The notes under the pieces: generated by a model
What the model was told of the DNA's origin: nothing
What the model saw: the letters and a program-made list of their open reading frames with translations, nothing else
Database searches by the model: none
Source of the DNA: UBA9926 sp038131595
GTDB taxonomy: Bacteria > Pseudomonadota > Gammaproteobacteria > Pseudomonadales > Azotimanducaceae
Length of the DNA: 19,703 nucleotides
Assembly (NCBI GenBank): GCA_038131595.1
Contig: JAYPPR010000002.1
Span: 1-19,703, forward strand
Direction of reading: 5' to 3'
Shown: in pieces, positions 1 to 7,965 of the stretch
How positions within the stretch are numbered: the first letter of the stretch is position 1
Layout of the letters: each line of letters begins with the position of its first letter
Program-made: the position numbers and the translations under genes

Positions 1-100
1 GGTTTGCCGTGTTGCAATAAAGAATGTGCATGAACACGCGCAGCGCAAATGGCTCGCCGAAAGGACCTATCTCCCGTTTAGTAAGTACCGCCGAGGCTTG

Positions 101-116
101 GCGCACGATCGTGCGC
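101..116. repeat. Perfect palindrome just 3' of the tRNA
   Basis: GCGCACGATCGTGCGC is a perfect 16-nt palindrome starting 8 nt beyond the encoded CCA end of the minus-strand tRNA. As RNA it could form a 6-bp hairpin with a GATC loop. No T-run follows on the minus strand, so a classical intrinsic terminator is not supported; it may be a 3' processing or protein-binding site. Nothing else could be recognised in positions 1-123. Confidence 0.4.
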
Positions 117-123
117 GCTTAAG

Positions 124-200
124 TGGTGGGCCCAGAAGGACTCGAACCTTCGACCAATGGATTATGAGTCCACTGCTCTAACCAACTGAGCTATAGGCCC
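124..200 (-). tRNA. tRNA with CAT anticodon, probably tRNA-Ile2 (lysidine-modified)
   Basis: Read on the minus strand this folds as a complete 77-nt tRNA. The acceptor stem GGGCCTA pairs with TGGGCCC (one G-T wobble), the D arm is GCTC/GAGC, the anticodon loop is CTCATAA, the T arm is GAAGG-TTCGAGT-CCTTC, the discriminator base is A and the CCA end is encoded. A CAT anticodon fits elongator Met, initiator Met or Ile2. The fully paired first acceptor pair argues against the initiator. C4-G69 and C5-G68 match the pattern that TilS recognises in E. coli tRNA-Ile2, unlike E. coli elongator tRNA-Met. I therefore infer Ile2, decoding AUA after lysidine modification; elongator Met remains possible. 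Confidence 0.93.
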
Positions 201-208
201 GTGGGTGC

Positions 209-214
209 ATTTTA
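209..214 (-). promoter_or_regulatory. Possible -10 box of the tRNA gene
   Basis: On the minus strand TAAAAT lies 8 nt before the mature tRNA 5' end, a sensible distance for a -10 element giving a very short leader. No good -35 hexamer is seen 16-18 nt upstream, so this is a weak call. Confidence 0.22.
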
Positions 215-269
215 GCTCTAAGCTTGCGAATAAGCATCCGTTTGATCGATAAAGCATGGCCCACTATAG

Positions 270-311
270 TCAAGTCTCGGCGGCCTATAGGGTTCTCGCC
301 GACAGACTTGA
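270..311. repeat. Long inverted repeat between tRNA and coaX
   Basis: TCAAGTCT (270-277) followed by CGGCG (278-282) is complemented by CGCCG (297-301) and AGACTTGA (304-311). This gives a stem of 8+5 bp, interrupted by a two-base bulge, with a 14-nt loop. It lies in the spacer between the divergent tRNA and coaX genes. There is no T-run on either side. Role unknown: possibly an operator or a structured RNA. Confidence 0.5.
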
Positions 312-353
312 TCGAATGAGACAGGTACTGAAGTCTTATCATGGATGTGCAGA

Positions 354-381
354 CTGGCAACTCGCAGCGGTGCTTTAGAAT
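354..381 (+). promoter_or_regulatory. Candidate sigma-70 promoter for coaX
   Basis: CTGGCA (354-359, 4/6 match to TTGACA), a 16-nt spacer and TAGAAT (376-381, 5/6 match to TATAAT). This would start a transcript near 388 and give coaX a leader of about 87 nt. Judged by eye against the consensus only. Confidence 0.3.
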
Positions 382-424
382 AGCCTGCGATGATGGAGTC
401 AGTGGCACGATGCTTCGCGATGCG

Positions 425-471
425 CGCTCTCGTTCAACAAGTAGTTTTGCCGAAAACGAGCTTGGAGAGCG
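425..471 (+). promoter_or_regulatory. Possible alternative hairpins over the coaX ribosome-binding site
   Basis: CGCTCTC (425-431) can pair with GAGAGCG (465-471), covering the Shine-Dalgarno GGAGAG. The overlapping CTCGTT (429-434) can instead pair with AACGAG (455-460), leaving the site free. The two helices share bases 429-431 and exclude each other. This is only a pairing observation, and short helices of this size arise often by chance. Confidence 0.25.
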
Positions 472-474
472 GCT

Positions 475-1251
475 ATGATTTTATGTCTAGATGTGGGCAA
501 TACTCAGGTATTCGGGGGCGTCTTTGCTGGGGATCGCCTGATTTCTCAGTTTCGCCGAACGTCCCAACTTCGTAGCAGCTCCGATGAATTGGGTGTTTTT
601 TTCCGAGGAGTCCTTCGGGAAAACGACATTGACCCAGGCTTAATCCAAGAAATCGTCATCTGCAGTGTGGTCCCTGACCTTAACTATTCGCTTCGGGCAT
701 GCGCACAAAAATACTTCTCGATTGATCCCTTAATGCTACGGCCAGGCGTAAAAACGGGGCTCAATATTGCTTACCAGGATCCTAAAGAGGTTGGTGCTGA
801 CCGAATTGCTGACGCGGTGGGTGCCATCAAGCTCTTCCCCGGAAGGAATCTGATCGTTGCTGATTTTGGTACGGCAACGACAGTTTGTGCAGTAGCAAAA
901 GATAAAACTTTCCTTGGGGGGAATATCCTGCCTGGTGTGCGACTAGCGATGGAAGCCCTAGAGATGCGCACAGCGCAGTTGCCCTCGGTTGAAATCGTGC
1001 CGATGAAGACCGCCTTCGGCAGGACGACCATCGAAAGCATTCAGTCAGGCCTATATTGGTCCAATGTGGGCATGATTCGAGAGCTGGTCCAGCGCATTAC
1101 CGATCAGGTTTTCGCTGACGAGCCCCCACTGGTGATTGGTACTGGCGGGTTCGTTCACCTCTTTGATCAGGAAAAGATATTCGATCACATGGTGGGTGAT
1201 CTCATATTGACCGGATTGCTGGAAATCCTCGCGCTGAACCAAAAAGACTGA
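475..1251 (+). CDS. coaX: Type III pantothenate kinase
   Basis: CoaX phosphorylates pantothenate with ATP, the first step of coenzyme A synthesis, in the cytosol. The 258-aa protein has the expected length and the ASKHA-fold signatures of the family: DVGNT at residues 6-10 (phosphate loop), GADR at 107-110 with the likely catalytic Asp109, DFGTATT at 130-136 and GGNILPG at 148-154. Type III enzymes are known to be feedback-insensitive to CoA and to need a monovalent cation. The ATG is preceded by GGAGAG (464-469) at 5-nt spacing, which fixes the start. In many gammaproteobacteria coaX follows birA; here birA is absent and a tRNA lies upstream instead. Its leader may form alternative hairpins, one of which covers the ribosome-binding site. 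Confidence 0.96.
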   Translation: MILCLDVGNTQVFGGVFAGDRLISQFRRTSQLRSSSDELGVFFRGVLRENDIDPGLIQEIVICSVVPDLNYSLRACAQKYFSIDPLMLRPGVKTGLNIAYQDPKEVGADRIADAVGAIKLFPGRNLIVADFGTATTVCAVAKDKTFLGGNILPGVRLAMEALEMRTAQLPSVEIVPMKTAFGRTTIESIQSGLYWSNVGMIRELVQRITDQVFADEPPLVIGTGGFVHLFDQEKIFDHMVGDLILTGLLEILALNQKD

Positions 1252-1326
1252 CGGGAGGGTGGTCGGCGTGTTGATGATAGGCTGCATGGCGAGACCAGGT
1301 CTAAGCGTAAGAACGAGGTTGATGTA

Positions 1327-2526
1327 ATGGCCACAGAAAAAACATCGCGGTTGCTCAAAAATCTCACTATTTGGACAGGTGACGAGCCCGGGCATAGCAC
1401 GCAATACGATGCGATCCGGATGCTAGCTGATGGCACGTTAGCACTGACCCAATCTGACGATGTGCATGCGACGGATGAGGTCCGGGATTGTCAGGGATTA
1501 GTCGCGGTGCCAGGGTTGATCGATGCGCATGTTCATTTAGGTTTGGATCCCTCGGTGACCGATCCGTTTGCGCATGGCCGGGTACCAGAGGACCAGCAGC
1601 TGGCGGCGATGCGGAAGCGAACGAGCGATATGTTGCGCGCTGGTGTGACCACCGCCCGAGATTTAGGCGGCGGCGCTTGGCTTGAGCTCAAGGTGCGTGA
1701 CGAGATTGCAGCTGGAGAGCATGTGGGTACGAGGCTGCTTTGCGCAGGCCAACCGCTAACGAGCCCGGGGGGGCATTGCCACTTTTGGGGAGGTGAGGCA
1801 GGCACGCTGGAAGAGGCCCTCGCTGTGCTGGATCGCCAGCATGCAAAAGGAGTCGATCTCATAAAGATCATGGCGACCGGGGGCAGCATTACGCCAAATA
1901 GCCGCCCTGGCGACGCGCAATTTGATCAACACATCATGAGTCATGTTGTGAGTCATGCTCGAAACTTAGGGTACGAAATAGCAGCCCATTGCCATGGCGT
2001 GGATGGAATTGGTCATGCCGCGCATGCGGGTGTGACCACGATTGAGCATTGTTCATGGGTGGGACCGAATGGATGGGGCAAGGATTACGAGCCGGCAATC
2101 GCGGAGGTGATAGCATCAAAAGGCATTTGGGTGTCACCGACGGTAAATCTCAATTGGCGGCGCCACCTCAGCAATCCGCCTGGCCTTGAGGCGATTCAAT
2201 CTCGGTTCCGCAAGATGAAATCAGCAGGCTGTCAATTCATTGCATCCACTGACGCAGGGATTCCCAATGTCTTCCATGCGGATTTTGCGAAGACGCTGCC
2301 AGTATTTTCCGCCATCGCAGAACTCACGCCCAGTGAGACCCTGATGGCTGCTACGGTCCACGCGTCTAAGGCGCTTGGAGTTTCTGATCGAATCGGTAGG
2401 TTGGCCACAGGCCTCATTGCTGATGTTGTTTTGGTTGAACAGGACCCGCTCCTTTCGCTCGAAGGCTTGGCGGCTCCTGTAGAAGTATTCCAGGAAGGAC
2501 GGCCAGTGCTGGGCACGCTCTCTTAA
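1327..2526 (+). CDS. Metal-dependent amidohydrolase (prolidase/imidazolonepropionase-like)
   Basis: A 399-aa amidohydrolase-superfamily enzyme. The metal site is complete: H68-V-H70 in DAHVH, K180 in LIKIMATGG (probable carboxylated lysine bridging two metals), H221 in AAHCHG, H241 in IEHC and D309 in STDAG. The order and spacing fit the binuclear subgroup that includes Xaa-Pro dipeptidase-like (Sgx9260-type) and aryldialkylphosphatase-like proteins. There is no signal peptide, so a cytosolic hydrolase of dipeptides, N-acyl amino acids or cyclic amides is likely; the substrate cannot be read from sequence. GAGG (1315-1318) precedes the ATG by 8 nt. It follows coaX on the same strand after 75 nt and precedes the VanY-like gene after 45 nt, so a shared transcript is possible without an obvious metabolic link. 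Confidence 0.88.
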   Translation: MATEKTSRLLKNLTIWTGDEPGHSTQYDAIRMLADGTLALTQSDDVHATDEVRDCQGLVAVPGLIDAHVHLGLDPSVTDPFAHGRVPEDQQLAAMRKRTSDMLRAGVTTARDLGGGAWLELKVRDEIAAGEHVGTRLLCAGQPLTSPGGHCHFWGGEAGTLEEALAVLDRQHAKGVDLIKIMATGGSITPNSRPGDAQFDQHIMSHVVSHARNLGYEIAAHCHGVDGIGHAAHAGVTTIEHCSWVGPNGWGKDYEPAIAEVIASKGIWVSPTVNLNWRRHLSNPPGLEAIQSRFRKMKSAGCQFIASTDAGIPNVFHADFAKTLPVFSAIAELTPSETLMAATVHASKALGVSDRIGRLATGLIADVVLVEQDPLLSLEGLAAPVEVFQEGRPVLGTLS

Positions 2527-2571
2527 GACCTAGGCCTCTCAGGCTTAAGCGGTCTGTCAAAGGAATAAAAA

Positions 2572-3573
2572 GTGAATCGTTTACGCTTTTTTCGCCGATA
2601 CATTGTTTTGCTGGTTGGTTTGGCAGTGACCCTTATCGGAGGGATTGCGACGTGGCAGTTCGTGGGGAGCAAAGGGGCCCTTCCCGCGCATGAGAGGCCA
2701 CTGGTGACAGTTACCGAGATAAGTGCCGAAGCGACTGGCTCGCTGGAGAAGGACAGGCAAACCGCTGCGTCACCTGAGGCGCAGAAAAAATCCGCGCCGG
2801 CACCGAGCGTCGAGGGGTTTTTGGCCGCATTTGAATTAAATGCTGGGCAAGGTCCACTTGATGCGGATTACTTCAGTCGCATGATCGCGGCCGATCAACC
2901 CTACGATGGTGATCGGTACCTTGAACCGAGTGAGCTTGGTGTTGCCCGAGAGGTCATAGACCGACTGAGGGCAGTGGAGGCGCATGTTGGTCATGGCCGC
3001 TTCAACACCCTAGGATTTGAAAGGGTCTTTAAGGTCGCGTCCGACCTACCCAGCGCTCGCTTTTCTGTTCCCCAGATTCGTTTTATGAGGGCGCTGTTTG
3101 GTCGCTCGAATACATTCTTTGACTACCGTGGTGCGCGAGTATCGGAGGATTTTCTCGCCCACCACAATCCCGAGGATTTGGTTCACTACCCTGAAGATGG
3201 TGACTATCTGATCGACGGAGAGCCCTCCCGCCGCTTTGATGCACTCAAGCAAAAGCTCGGGAATTCGCTCACATTGATGTCGGGTTATCGTGGGCATCCC
3301 AAGCAGATGCTGCTCTATTTGGACAAGGTAGTTGCGTCTGACGGGAATCTGTCCCTTGCTTCAAGGAATCGTGCGCCCGCCGGTTATTCCTACCACTTTT
3401 CAGGTGATTTCGATATTGGGGACAGGCGACTCGGGGACGCGAATTTCTCTCGACAATTCCTTAAATCGCCGGTTTACCAAGCGACCCTTCAATCTGATGA
3501 ATGGGCCCAGCGATACCCGCATCATAATGTGTTGGGTGTGCGCTTTGAGCCATGGCATATCATTGGCCAGTAG
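2572..3573 (+). CDS. Membrane-anchored M15 (VanY-like) D,D-carboxypeptidase
   Basis: A 333-aa protein with a basic N-terminus and one hydrophobic segment (about residues 10-30), then a low-complexity linker to about residue 80, so the catalytic domain is probably periplasmic and anchored. The C-terminal part carries the M15 zinc-peptidase pattern: SGYR at 237-240, SRNRAP at 264-269, the zinc motif SYHFSGDFD with H275 and D281, and EPWH with E326 and H329. Family members cleave the terminal D-Ala of peptidoglycan peptides or related D,D bonds. The region between residues 80 and 230 is not recognisable as a known domain. The start is GTG, preceded by AAAGGA (2559-2564). No van resistance genes are nearby, so wall remodelling or recycling is more likely than glycopeptide resistance. 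Confidence 0.85.
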   Translation: MNRLRFFRRYIVLLVGLAVTLIGGIATWQFVGSKGALPAHERPLVTVTEISAEATGSLEKDRQTAASPEAQKKSAPAPSVEGFLAAFELNAGQGPLDADYFSRMIAADQPYDGDRYLEPSELGVAREVIDRLRAVEAHVGHGRFNTLGFERVFKVASDLPSARFSVPQIRFMRALFGRSNTFFDYRGARVSEDFLAHHNPEDLVHYPEDGDYLIDGEPSRRFDALKQKLGNSLTLMSGYRGHPKQMLLYLDKVVASDGNLSLASRNRAPAGYSYHFSGDFDIGDRRLGDANFSRQFLKSPVYQATLQSDEWAQRYPHHNVLGVRFEPWHIIGQ

Positions 3574-3776
3574 GCCAATGTTGGGCTGAAGTTTCTGAAA
3601 CCTCTCCTCAAGCAGCCAGTGACAGAAAGGCGATGCATGCAGCAATTTTTGGTGTACCGGCATGGGGTATCGGGCGCGGGGGTGGGTCGAAACGGTCAGG
3701 CTAGAGAGTCGAGCACCACCGATACCTCGCAGCCGGTAGCGTGTAAAATACTCGCGATTCTTGAGAGGAGCGTTGG

Positions 3777-4506
3777 ATGCACACCGGTCAAAAAATAAAT
3801 GTGGTATTCGGTATTTGCTTGATACCGATCTTGCTGCTCAGTCCACTGGCCTATAAGGCTGGCGCCATTGATTTGATGGCATCACTAGGTGGAGTGATGC
3901 TCGCAGTCGCTGGGGGCGCGCTTAACTTGGTTGCGATGCTCGGGTTAGTTGCCTTCTTCGCCATCAAAAAGATTCCTTTTAGTAAGGCAGCATTGGCTGT
4001 CACCGCGCTTTGTTCGATTGTTCCCATCGTTGCGCTCGCGCCGCACATGTCAAAGGCGCAAGCGGTTCCGCCTATTCATGACATTACGACGAACCCGATC
4101 GATCCACCGGAGTTTCACGAGGTGGTGAAGCGGAGGATCTATGCTGCCAACGATTTAGCGTTTGGCGACGCTGACCATACGGCGGAGGATATGGAGGCGC
4201 TTCACGCAGAGTTCTATCCCTTACCTTGAGACCAAAGTCGTATCAATGTCGCCTGTCGAGGCGATTGATCGATCGCGCGCGGTGCTCGAGGAGATGGGGC
4301 TTGAGGTCATTAATGTGAGTGAATCGCTAGGCGTTGTTGAGGCAACAGACACGACCTTTTGGTTCGGTTTCAAAGACGACGTGGTCGTCCGAGTTCGATC
4401 TGAAGCCGACCGATCCATCATCGATGTCCGTTCGGTCTCGCGAGTGGGTCAAAGTGATTTGGGGGTTAATGCGGAGCGAATCAAAGGGTTTCTTGATCGC
4501 TTCTAG
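3777..4506 (+). CDS. DUF1499 membrane protein, split by a single-base frameshift
   Basis: Two overlapping frames together make one about 242-aa protein. Frame one (from ATG 3777, strong SD AGAGGAG at 3764-3770) has about three hydrophobic segments (residues about 8-25, 33-65 and 70-90), then PPIHDITTNPIDPPEF, a hallmark of DUF1499 proteins; it stops at 4229. The other frame continues with the rest of the domain: VVEATDTTFWFGFKDDVVVR, then VRSVSRVGQSDLGVNAERI, ending at 4506. Dropping one base in CCCTT (4218-4222) joins them as ...AEFYPYLETK.... The function of DUF1499 is unknown; members are often membrane-linked. It stands alone, facing gatB convergently. As written it would yield a 150-aa product without most of the domain. 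Whether this is error, pseudogene or recoding cannot be told here. Confidence 0.82.
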
Positions 4507-4508
4507 AA

Positions 4509-4618
4509 TGGCGCCAAACGCTGGGCCGGACTAAGCCGTGACCGCAGATTCTGCTGAAGCGCGGCCCAGCGATTGCTGGTTATCGATGAGTGGCTGGGCA
4601 GGCGTTTGCTTGGCGCCG
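4509..4618. repeat. Nested inverted repeats between convergent DUF1499 gene and gatB
   Basis: CGCTGGGCCG (4519-4528) is perfectly complemented by CGGCCCAGCG (4562-4571), a 10-bp stem with a 33-nt loop. The flanking GGCGCCAAACG (4510-4520) is also nearly complemented by CGTTTGCTTGGCGCC (about 4603-4617), which has three extra bases. The whole 110-nt spacer is thus an imperfect palindrome between the 3' ends of two convergent genes. This suggests a bidirectional transcription stop or boundary, though no T-run is visible. Confidence 0.5.
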
Positions 4619-4619
4619 C

Positions 4620-6065
4620 TTAGAGATCCAGCAAGGAACGAATAATGGTGTTGACCTGTTGAGGGTTGGCCTGGCCGGATGTTTCCTTCATCACCTGGCC
4701 CACAAAAAACCCCATGAGCTTTCCTTTCCCGGCTTTGAGGTCATCGGCTTGCTTAGGATTAGCATCGATAATCCTTTGAATAAGCGGTTCCAGTGCGCCC
4801 ACATCAGAGACTTGCTCGAGACCCTCGCGAGAGACGTAGTCCTTGACCGAGACGTCGAGGCCAGTCCACATCGCTTGAAACACCTCTTTGGCAATTTTGC
4901 CGGAGATTGTTCCAGCCTCTATGAGTTTGATGAGATCGATCAATTGTTCAGGAGTGATGGGGCAAGACGCGATGCTTTCCTCCGTCTCGTTGAGTTTTCC
5001 CAAGAGATCACCTTTGACCCAGTTGGCTGCCATCTTGGGGTCGTCAACACCGTTTGCGACCGTATCAAAGAACTGGGCTAAAGGACGTTCGCCCGAGAGC
5101 AAACGGGCATCAGCGTTTGATAGACCCAGCGAGGATTGATACCGAGCCAAGCGTTCGTCCGGTAGCTCAGGCATGCCGTCGGCCACGGATTGGATGAACG
5201 CCTCGCTGAGTTCCACTGGAAGCAAATCCGGCTCTGGGAAGTAGCGGTAGTCCGTCGACGTTTCCTTGCTGCGCATTTGCCTGGTTTCGCGTTTGTCAGG
5301 ATCAAAAAGGCGAGTGTCCTGGATCAGTGAGGCGCCAGACTCGAGCGCCTCGACCTGCCGCTCAATCTCGTACTCGATTGCTTGCTCGAGGAATCTGAAC
5401 GAGTTGAGATTTTTGATTTCGCTTCGCGTCCCAAGCTCAATAGCGTTGTCGCGTCTAACAGATATGTTGGCATCAAAGCGCAACGACCCCTCAGCCATGT
5501 TCCCATCACAAACATCGAGATACGTGACGAGCTGATGGATTTTGCGAGCGTAAGCGACTGCTTCCTCGGCCGATTTCATATCGGGCTCGGAGACAATTTC
5601 AAGCAGTGGTGTACCCGCACGATTAAGGTCAATGGCGGTCGCGTTATCGACCGCATCGTGGATGGATTTGCCCGCGTCTTCCTCGAGGTGAGCGCGGGTG
5701 ATTCGAATGACCTTTTCGGTGCCATCGACCTCGATAGTGACCGCTCCAGCTAACACGATGGGCGCATCCATTTGAGTGATTTGATAGCCCTTAGGTAGAT
5801 CTGGGTAAAAGTAATTTTTTCGATCGAAGCGAGACACGCGATTAATCTCGGCGCCAACGCCAAGCCCGAACTGGACCGCTTTTTCGAAGACGGCTTGATT
5901 AGCGACTGGCAGTACGCCGGGCAGCCCCATGTCGACAAAGCTGGCTTGGCTGTTGGCTGCGGCACCAAATTGTGTGGCGCTGCCGGAGAAGATTTTGGAT
6001 TGAGTATTGAGCTGTGCGTGGATCTCAAGCCCGATGTCTACTTGCCAGCCAGTGGGAATCGTCAT
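4620..6065 (-). CDS. gatB: Asp/Glu-tRNA(Asn/Gln) amidotransferase subunit B
   Basis: GatB is the kinase and tRNA-binding subunit of GatCAB. It activates misacylated Asp-tRNA(Asn) or Glu-tRNA(Gln) by phosphorylation so that ammonia from GatA can convert it. The 481-aa length is typical. Seen are GLEIHAQL near residue 12, the conserved FDRKNYFYPDLPKGYQITQ block near residue 80 and the C-terminal tail domain (GKIAKEVFQAM ... QVNTIIRSLL). An in-frame ATG 60 nt further upstream exists, but the start at 6065 fits the family N-terminus and forms an ATGA overlap with the gatA stop, implying translational coupling as last gene of gatC-gatA-gatB. A strong SD is not visible there. Confidence 0.96.
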   Translation of the reverse strand: MTIPTGWQVDIGLEIHAQLNTQSKIFSGSATQFGAAANSQASFVDMGLPGVLPVANQAVFEKAVQFGLGVGAEINRVSRFDRKNYFYPDLPKGYQITQMDAPIVLAGAVTIEVDGTEKVIRITRAHLEEDAGKSIHDAVDNATAIDLNRAGTPLLEIVSEPDMKSAEEAVAYARKIHQLVTYLDVCDGNMAEGSLRFDANISVRRDNAIELGTRSEIKNLNSFRFLEQAIEYEIERQVEALESGASLIQDTRLFDPDKRETRQMRSKETSTDYRYFPEPDLLPVELSEAFIQSVADGMPELPDERLARYQSSLGLSNADARLLSGERPLAQFFDTVANGVDDPKMAANWVKGDLLGKLNETEESIASCPITPEQLIDLIKLIEAGTISGKIAKEVFQAMWTGLDVSVKDYVSREGLEQVSDVGALEPLIQRIIDANPKQADDLKAGKGKLMGFFVGQVMKETSGQANPQQVNTIIRSLLDL

Positions 6066-7515
6066 GATGGTTCGCTCGGCGTGCGTATGTGCCAATCGGA
6101 CACTTGTTGATACTGATGCACACACTGCAGCAGTGTGCTCTCGTCAAGGTGAGGCCCAATCAATTGAAGGCCGATGGGTAAGCCTTCAGCCTGACCAGCG
6201 GGGAAGCTAATTGCCGGTAGGCCCGCAAGATTGGCGGAAATGGTAAAGATATCTTGCAAATACATAGAGACAGGGTCGCTGATATTTTCCCCGAGCTGAA
6301 ACGCTGTGGAGGGTGTGGTCGGTAAAAGAATCATATCTACGTCTTCAAATGCAGAGATGAAATCCGACTGAATCAAGCGCCTGACTTGTTGCGCTTTGTT
6401 GTAGTAGGCATCGTAGTAGCCCGCGCTCAGCGCAAACGTTCCTACTAATATGCGGCGCTTGACCTCGTCTCCAAACCCTTCCTCGCGCGAGCGAAGATAC
6501 AAGTCCTGTAGGTCGCGAGGATCCTCGCATCGGTGACCAAAGCGGACCCCATCGTATCTAGCCAAATTGGCTGAGCACTCCGCCGGCGCGATCACATAGT
6601 AGGCGCCAACACTATGCGTGTGATGAGGCAGTGCTACTTCACGAAAAGTAGCCCCTAGGGACGCTAGCGCTGATTGGCAAGTCTGGTAGGCCTCTACAAT
6701 GGGGGTGACACACCGTCCAGGAGCGAGGGTACAACACCGATTGTGCGTCCCTTTATCGACTGCTCAATGAGTTGTCGGTAGGGGGGGACGGGCTCTGGGA
6801 GAGAGGTTGAATCTTGATGGTCGCTGCCTGCCATCACTTCAAGCAAAGAAGCGGCATCCGCGGCGGAGCGAGTCATTGGTCCTGCTTGATCCAAGCTGGA
6901 CGCAAAAGCGATCATGCCCCAACGAGAGATTCGGCCGTATGTCGGTTTCAGTCCGGTTAATCCGCAGAATGCTGCGGGCTGACGAATAGAACCACCTGTA
7001 TCCGTTCCAGTCGCGGCTGTGCACAGCCCTGCGGCTACCGCGGCAGCCGATCCACCTGAGGATCCGCCAGGGACCCGTGTCGTGTCCCATGGATTTTTGA
7101 CGGGACCAAAATAGCTATTTTCGTTGGATGATCCCATCGCGAATTCATCCAGGTTGCATTTTCCGAGCCTAACGGCGCCCGCCTGCTTCAAATTTAACGA
7201 GACTGTTGAGTCGAAGGGAGAGCGATAATTGGCGAGCATTTTGGAAGCAGCGGTTGTTAATCCACTCGTTGTGCAAAACAGGTCTTTCTCTGCGATCGGT
7301 ATGCCAAGCAGAGGCGCTTGATCACCCGCGCGAAGCCTTCGATCCGCTTCGGCAGCAGATTCCAGTGCCAATTCATGCTCAACGGAGATAAAGGCATTGA
7401 GGTCAGACCGAGCGTCAATGCGATTGAGAAAATATGTGGTTAGCTCAGTTGCCGATAGCTCTCGGCTAGCAAGGATCTGGCTTAAATCATCGATGGAGGC
7501 ACTTTCTAACTTCAT
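6062..7515 (-). CDS. gatA: Asp/Glu-tRNA amidotransferase subunit A, interrupted by a frameshift
   Basis: GatA is the glutaminase/amidase subunit that releases ammonia for GatB. The amidase Ser-cisSer-Lys triad is complete: K77 (AEKDLF), S152 (PGGSSGGS) and S176 (DTGGSIRQP), with the usual 75- and 24-residue spacing. The first frame ends early at 6694 after ...LLDGVSPPL. The other frame, open from the same point, continues as IVEAYQTCQSALASLGATF ... VIAPAECSANLARYDGVRFGH to 6062. Adding one base in the five-G run at 6701-6705 (plus strand) restores a 484-aa protein of normal length. The start overlaps the gatC stop (ATGA) and AAGG lies 7 nt upstream. The C-terminal substrate region would be lost without correction, so I suspect a homopolymer error rather than real inactivation. 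Confidence 0.94.
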
Positions 7516-7805
7516 TCGATGACCTTAGGCACGAGAAAGCAGTTCCCTTCCACCGCCGGGGCGTTGATCGAGATCATCTTGGATCGGTCGACGTCTGTCA
7601 CCGCATCGGATCGTAACGGCTGGCTGATAGATAAAGGGTGCGCCATTGGCTCGACATCGTCAGTAGCGACGTCTTGTAGGCTTGCCACCAAGTCCAGGAC
7701 GTCATTCATTGCCTGTTTTAGGCTGGGTTTCTGCTCGTCCGGGAGACTGAGCTGGGCAAGCTGAGCGACGCGGTCGAGTGTTTGATCGTCGATGGGCTGC
7801 GTCAC
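7512..7805 (-). CDS. gatC: Asp/Glu-tRNA amidotransferase subunit C
   Basis: The small GatC subunit wraps around GatA and GatB and stabilises the amidotransferase. The 97-aa product has the family pattern: an N-terminal helix (LDRVAQLAQLSL), then DVEPMAHPL, the LRSDAVT block, and a C-terminal AP..EGNCFLVPKVIE. I choose GTG at 7805 because GGAGGAG (plus-strand 7812-7818) lies 6 nt upstream; a TTG one codon earlier would be too close. It is the first gene of gatC-gatA-gatB and is divergent from mreB with a spacer of 300 nt, an arrangement also found in Pseudomonas. Confidence 0.94.
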   Translation of the reverse strand: MTQPIDDQTLDRVAQLAQLSLPDEQKPSLKQAMNDVLDLVASLQDVATDDVEPMAHPLSISQPLRSDAVTDVDRSKMISINAPAVEGNCFLVPKVIE

Positions 7806-7965
7806 CAAACGCTCCTCCGGAAAAAGGGCGACATCCTAATGTTTCTCCTACATGGCTGCAATGTGAGAAAGCCGCATTACAAGAACTTTGCGACGAATCT
7901 GCAGGGAATACTGCAGTTGTCTTCATAAAAAATCCATTTAGAACAGTATGTTAACCAGGTTTCGC

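Noticed and set aside
2..180. Open plus-strand frame from the left edge through the tRNA region (ending RRTRTFDQWIMSPLL)
   Set aside because: The end is antisense translation of the tRNA gene, a common false ORF; the earlier part resembles no protein I recognise and is short enough to be open by chance.
4590..5081. 163-codon plus-strand frame opposite gatB
   Set aside because: Antisense shadow of a clear, family-length gatB; its sequence has no domain features of its own.
6065..6125. Upstream ATG giving gatB 20 extra residues
   Set aside because: The extension lies inside gatA coding sequence and does not fit the GatB N-terminus; the ATGA overlap start is better.
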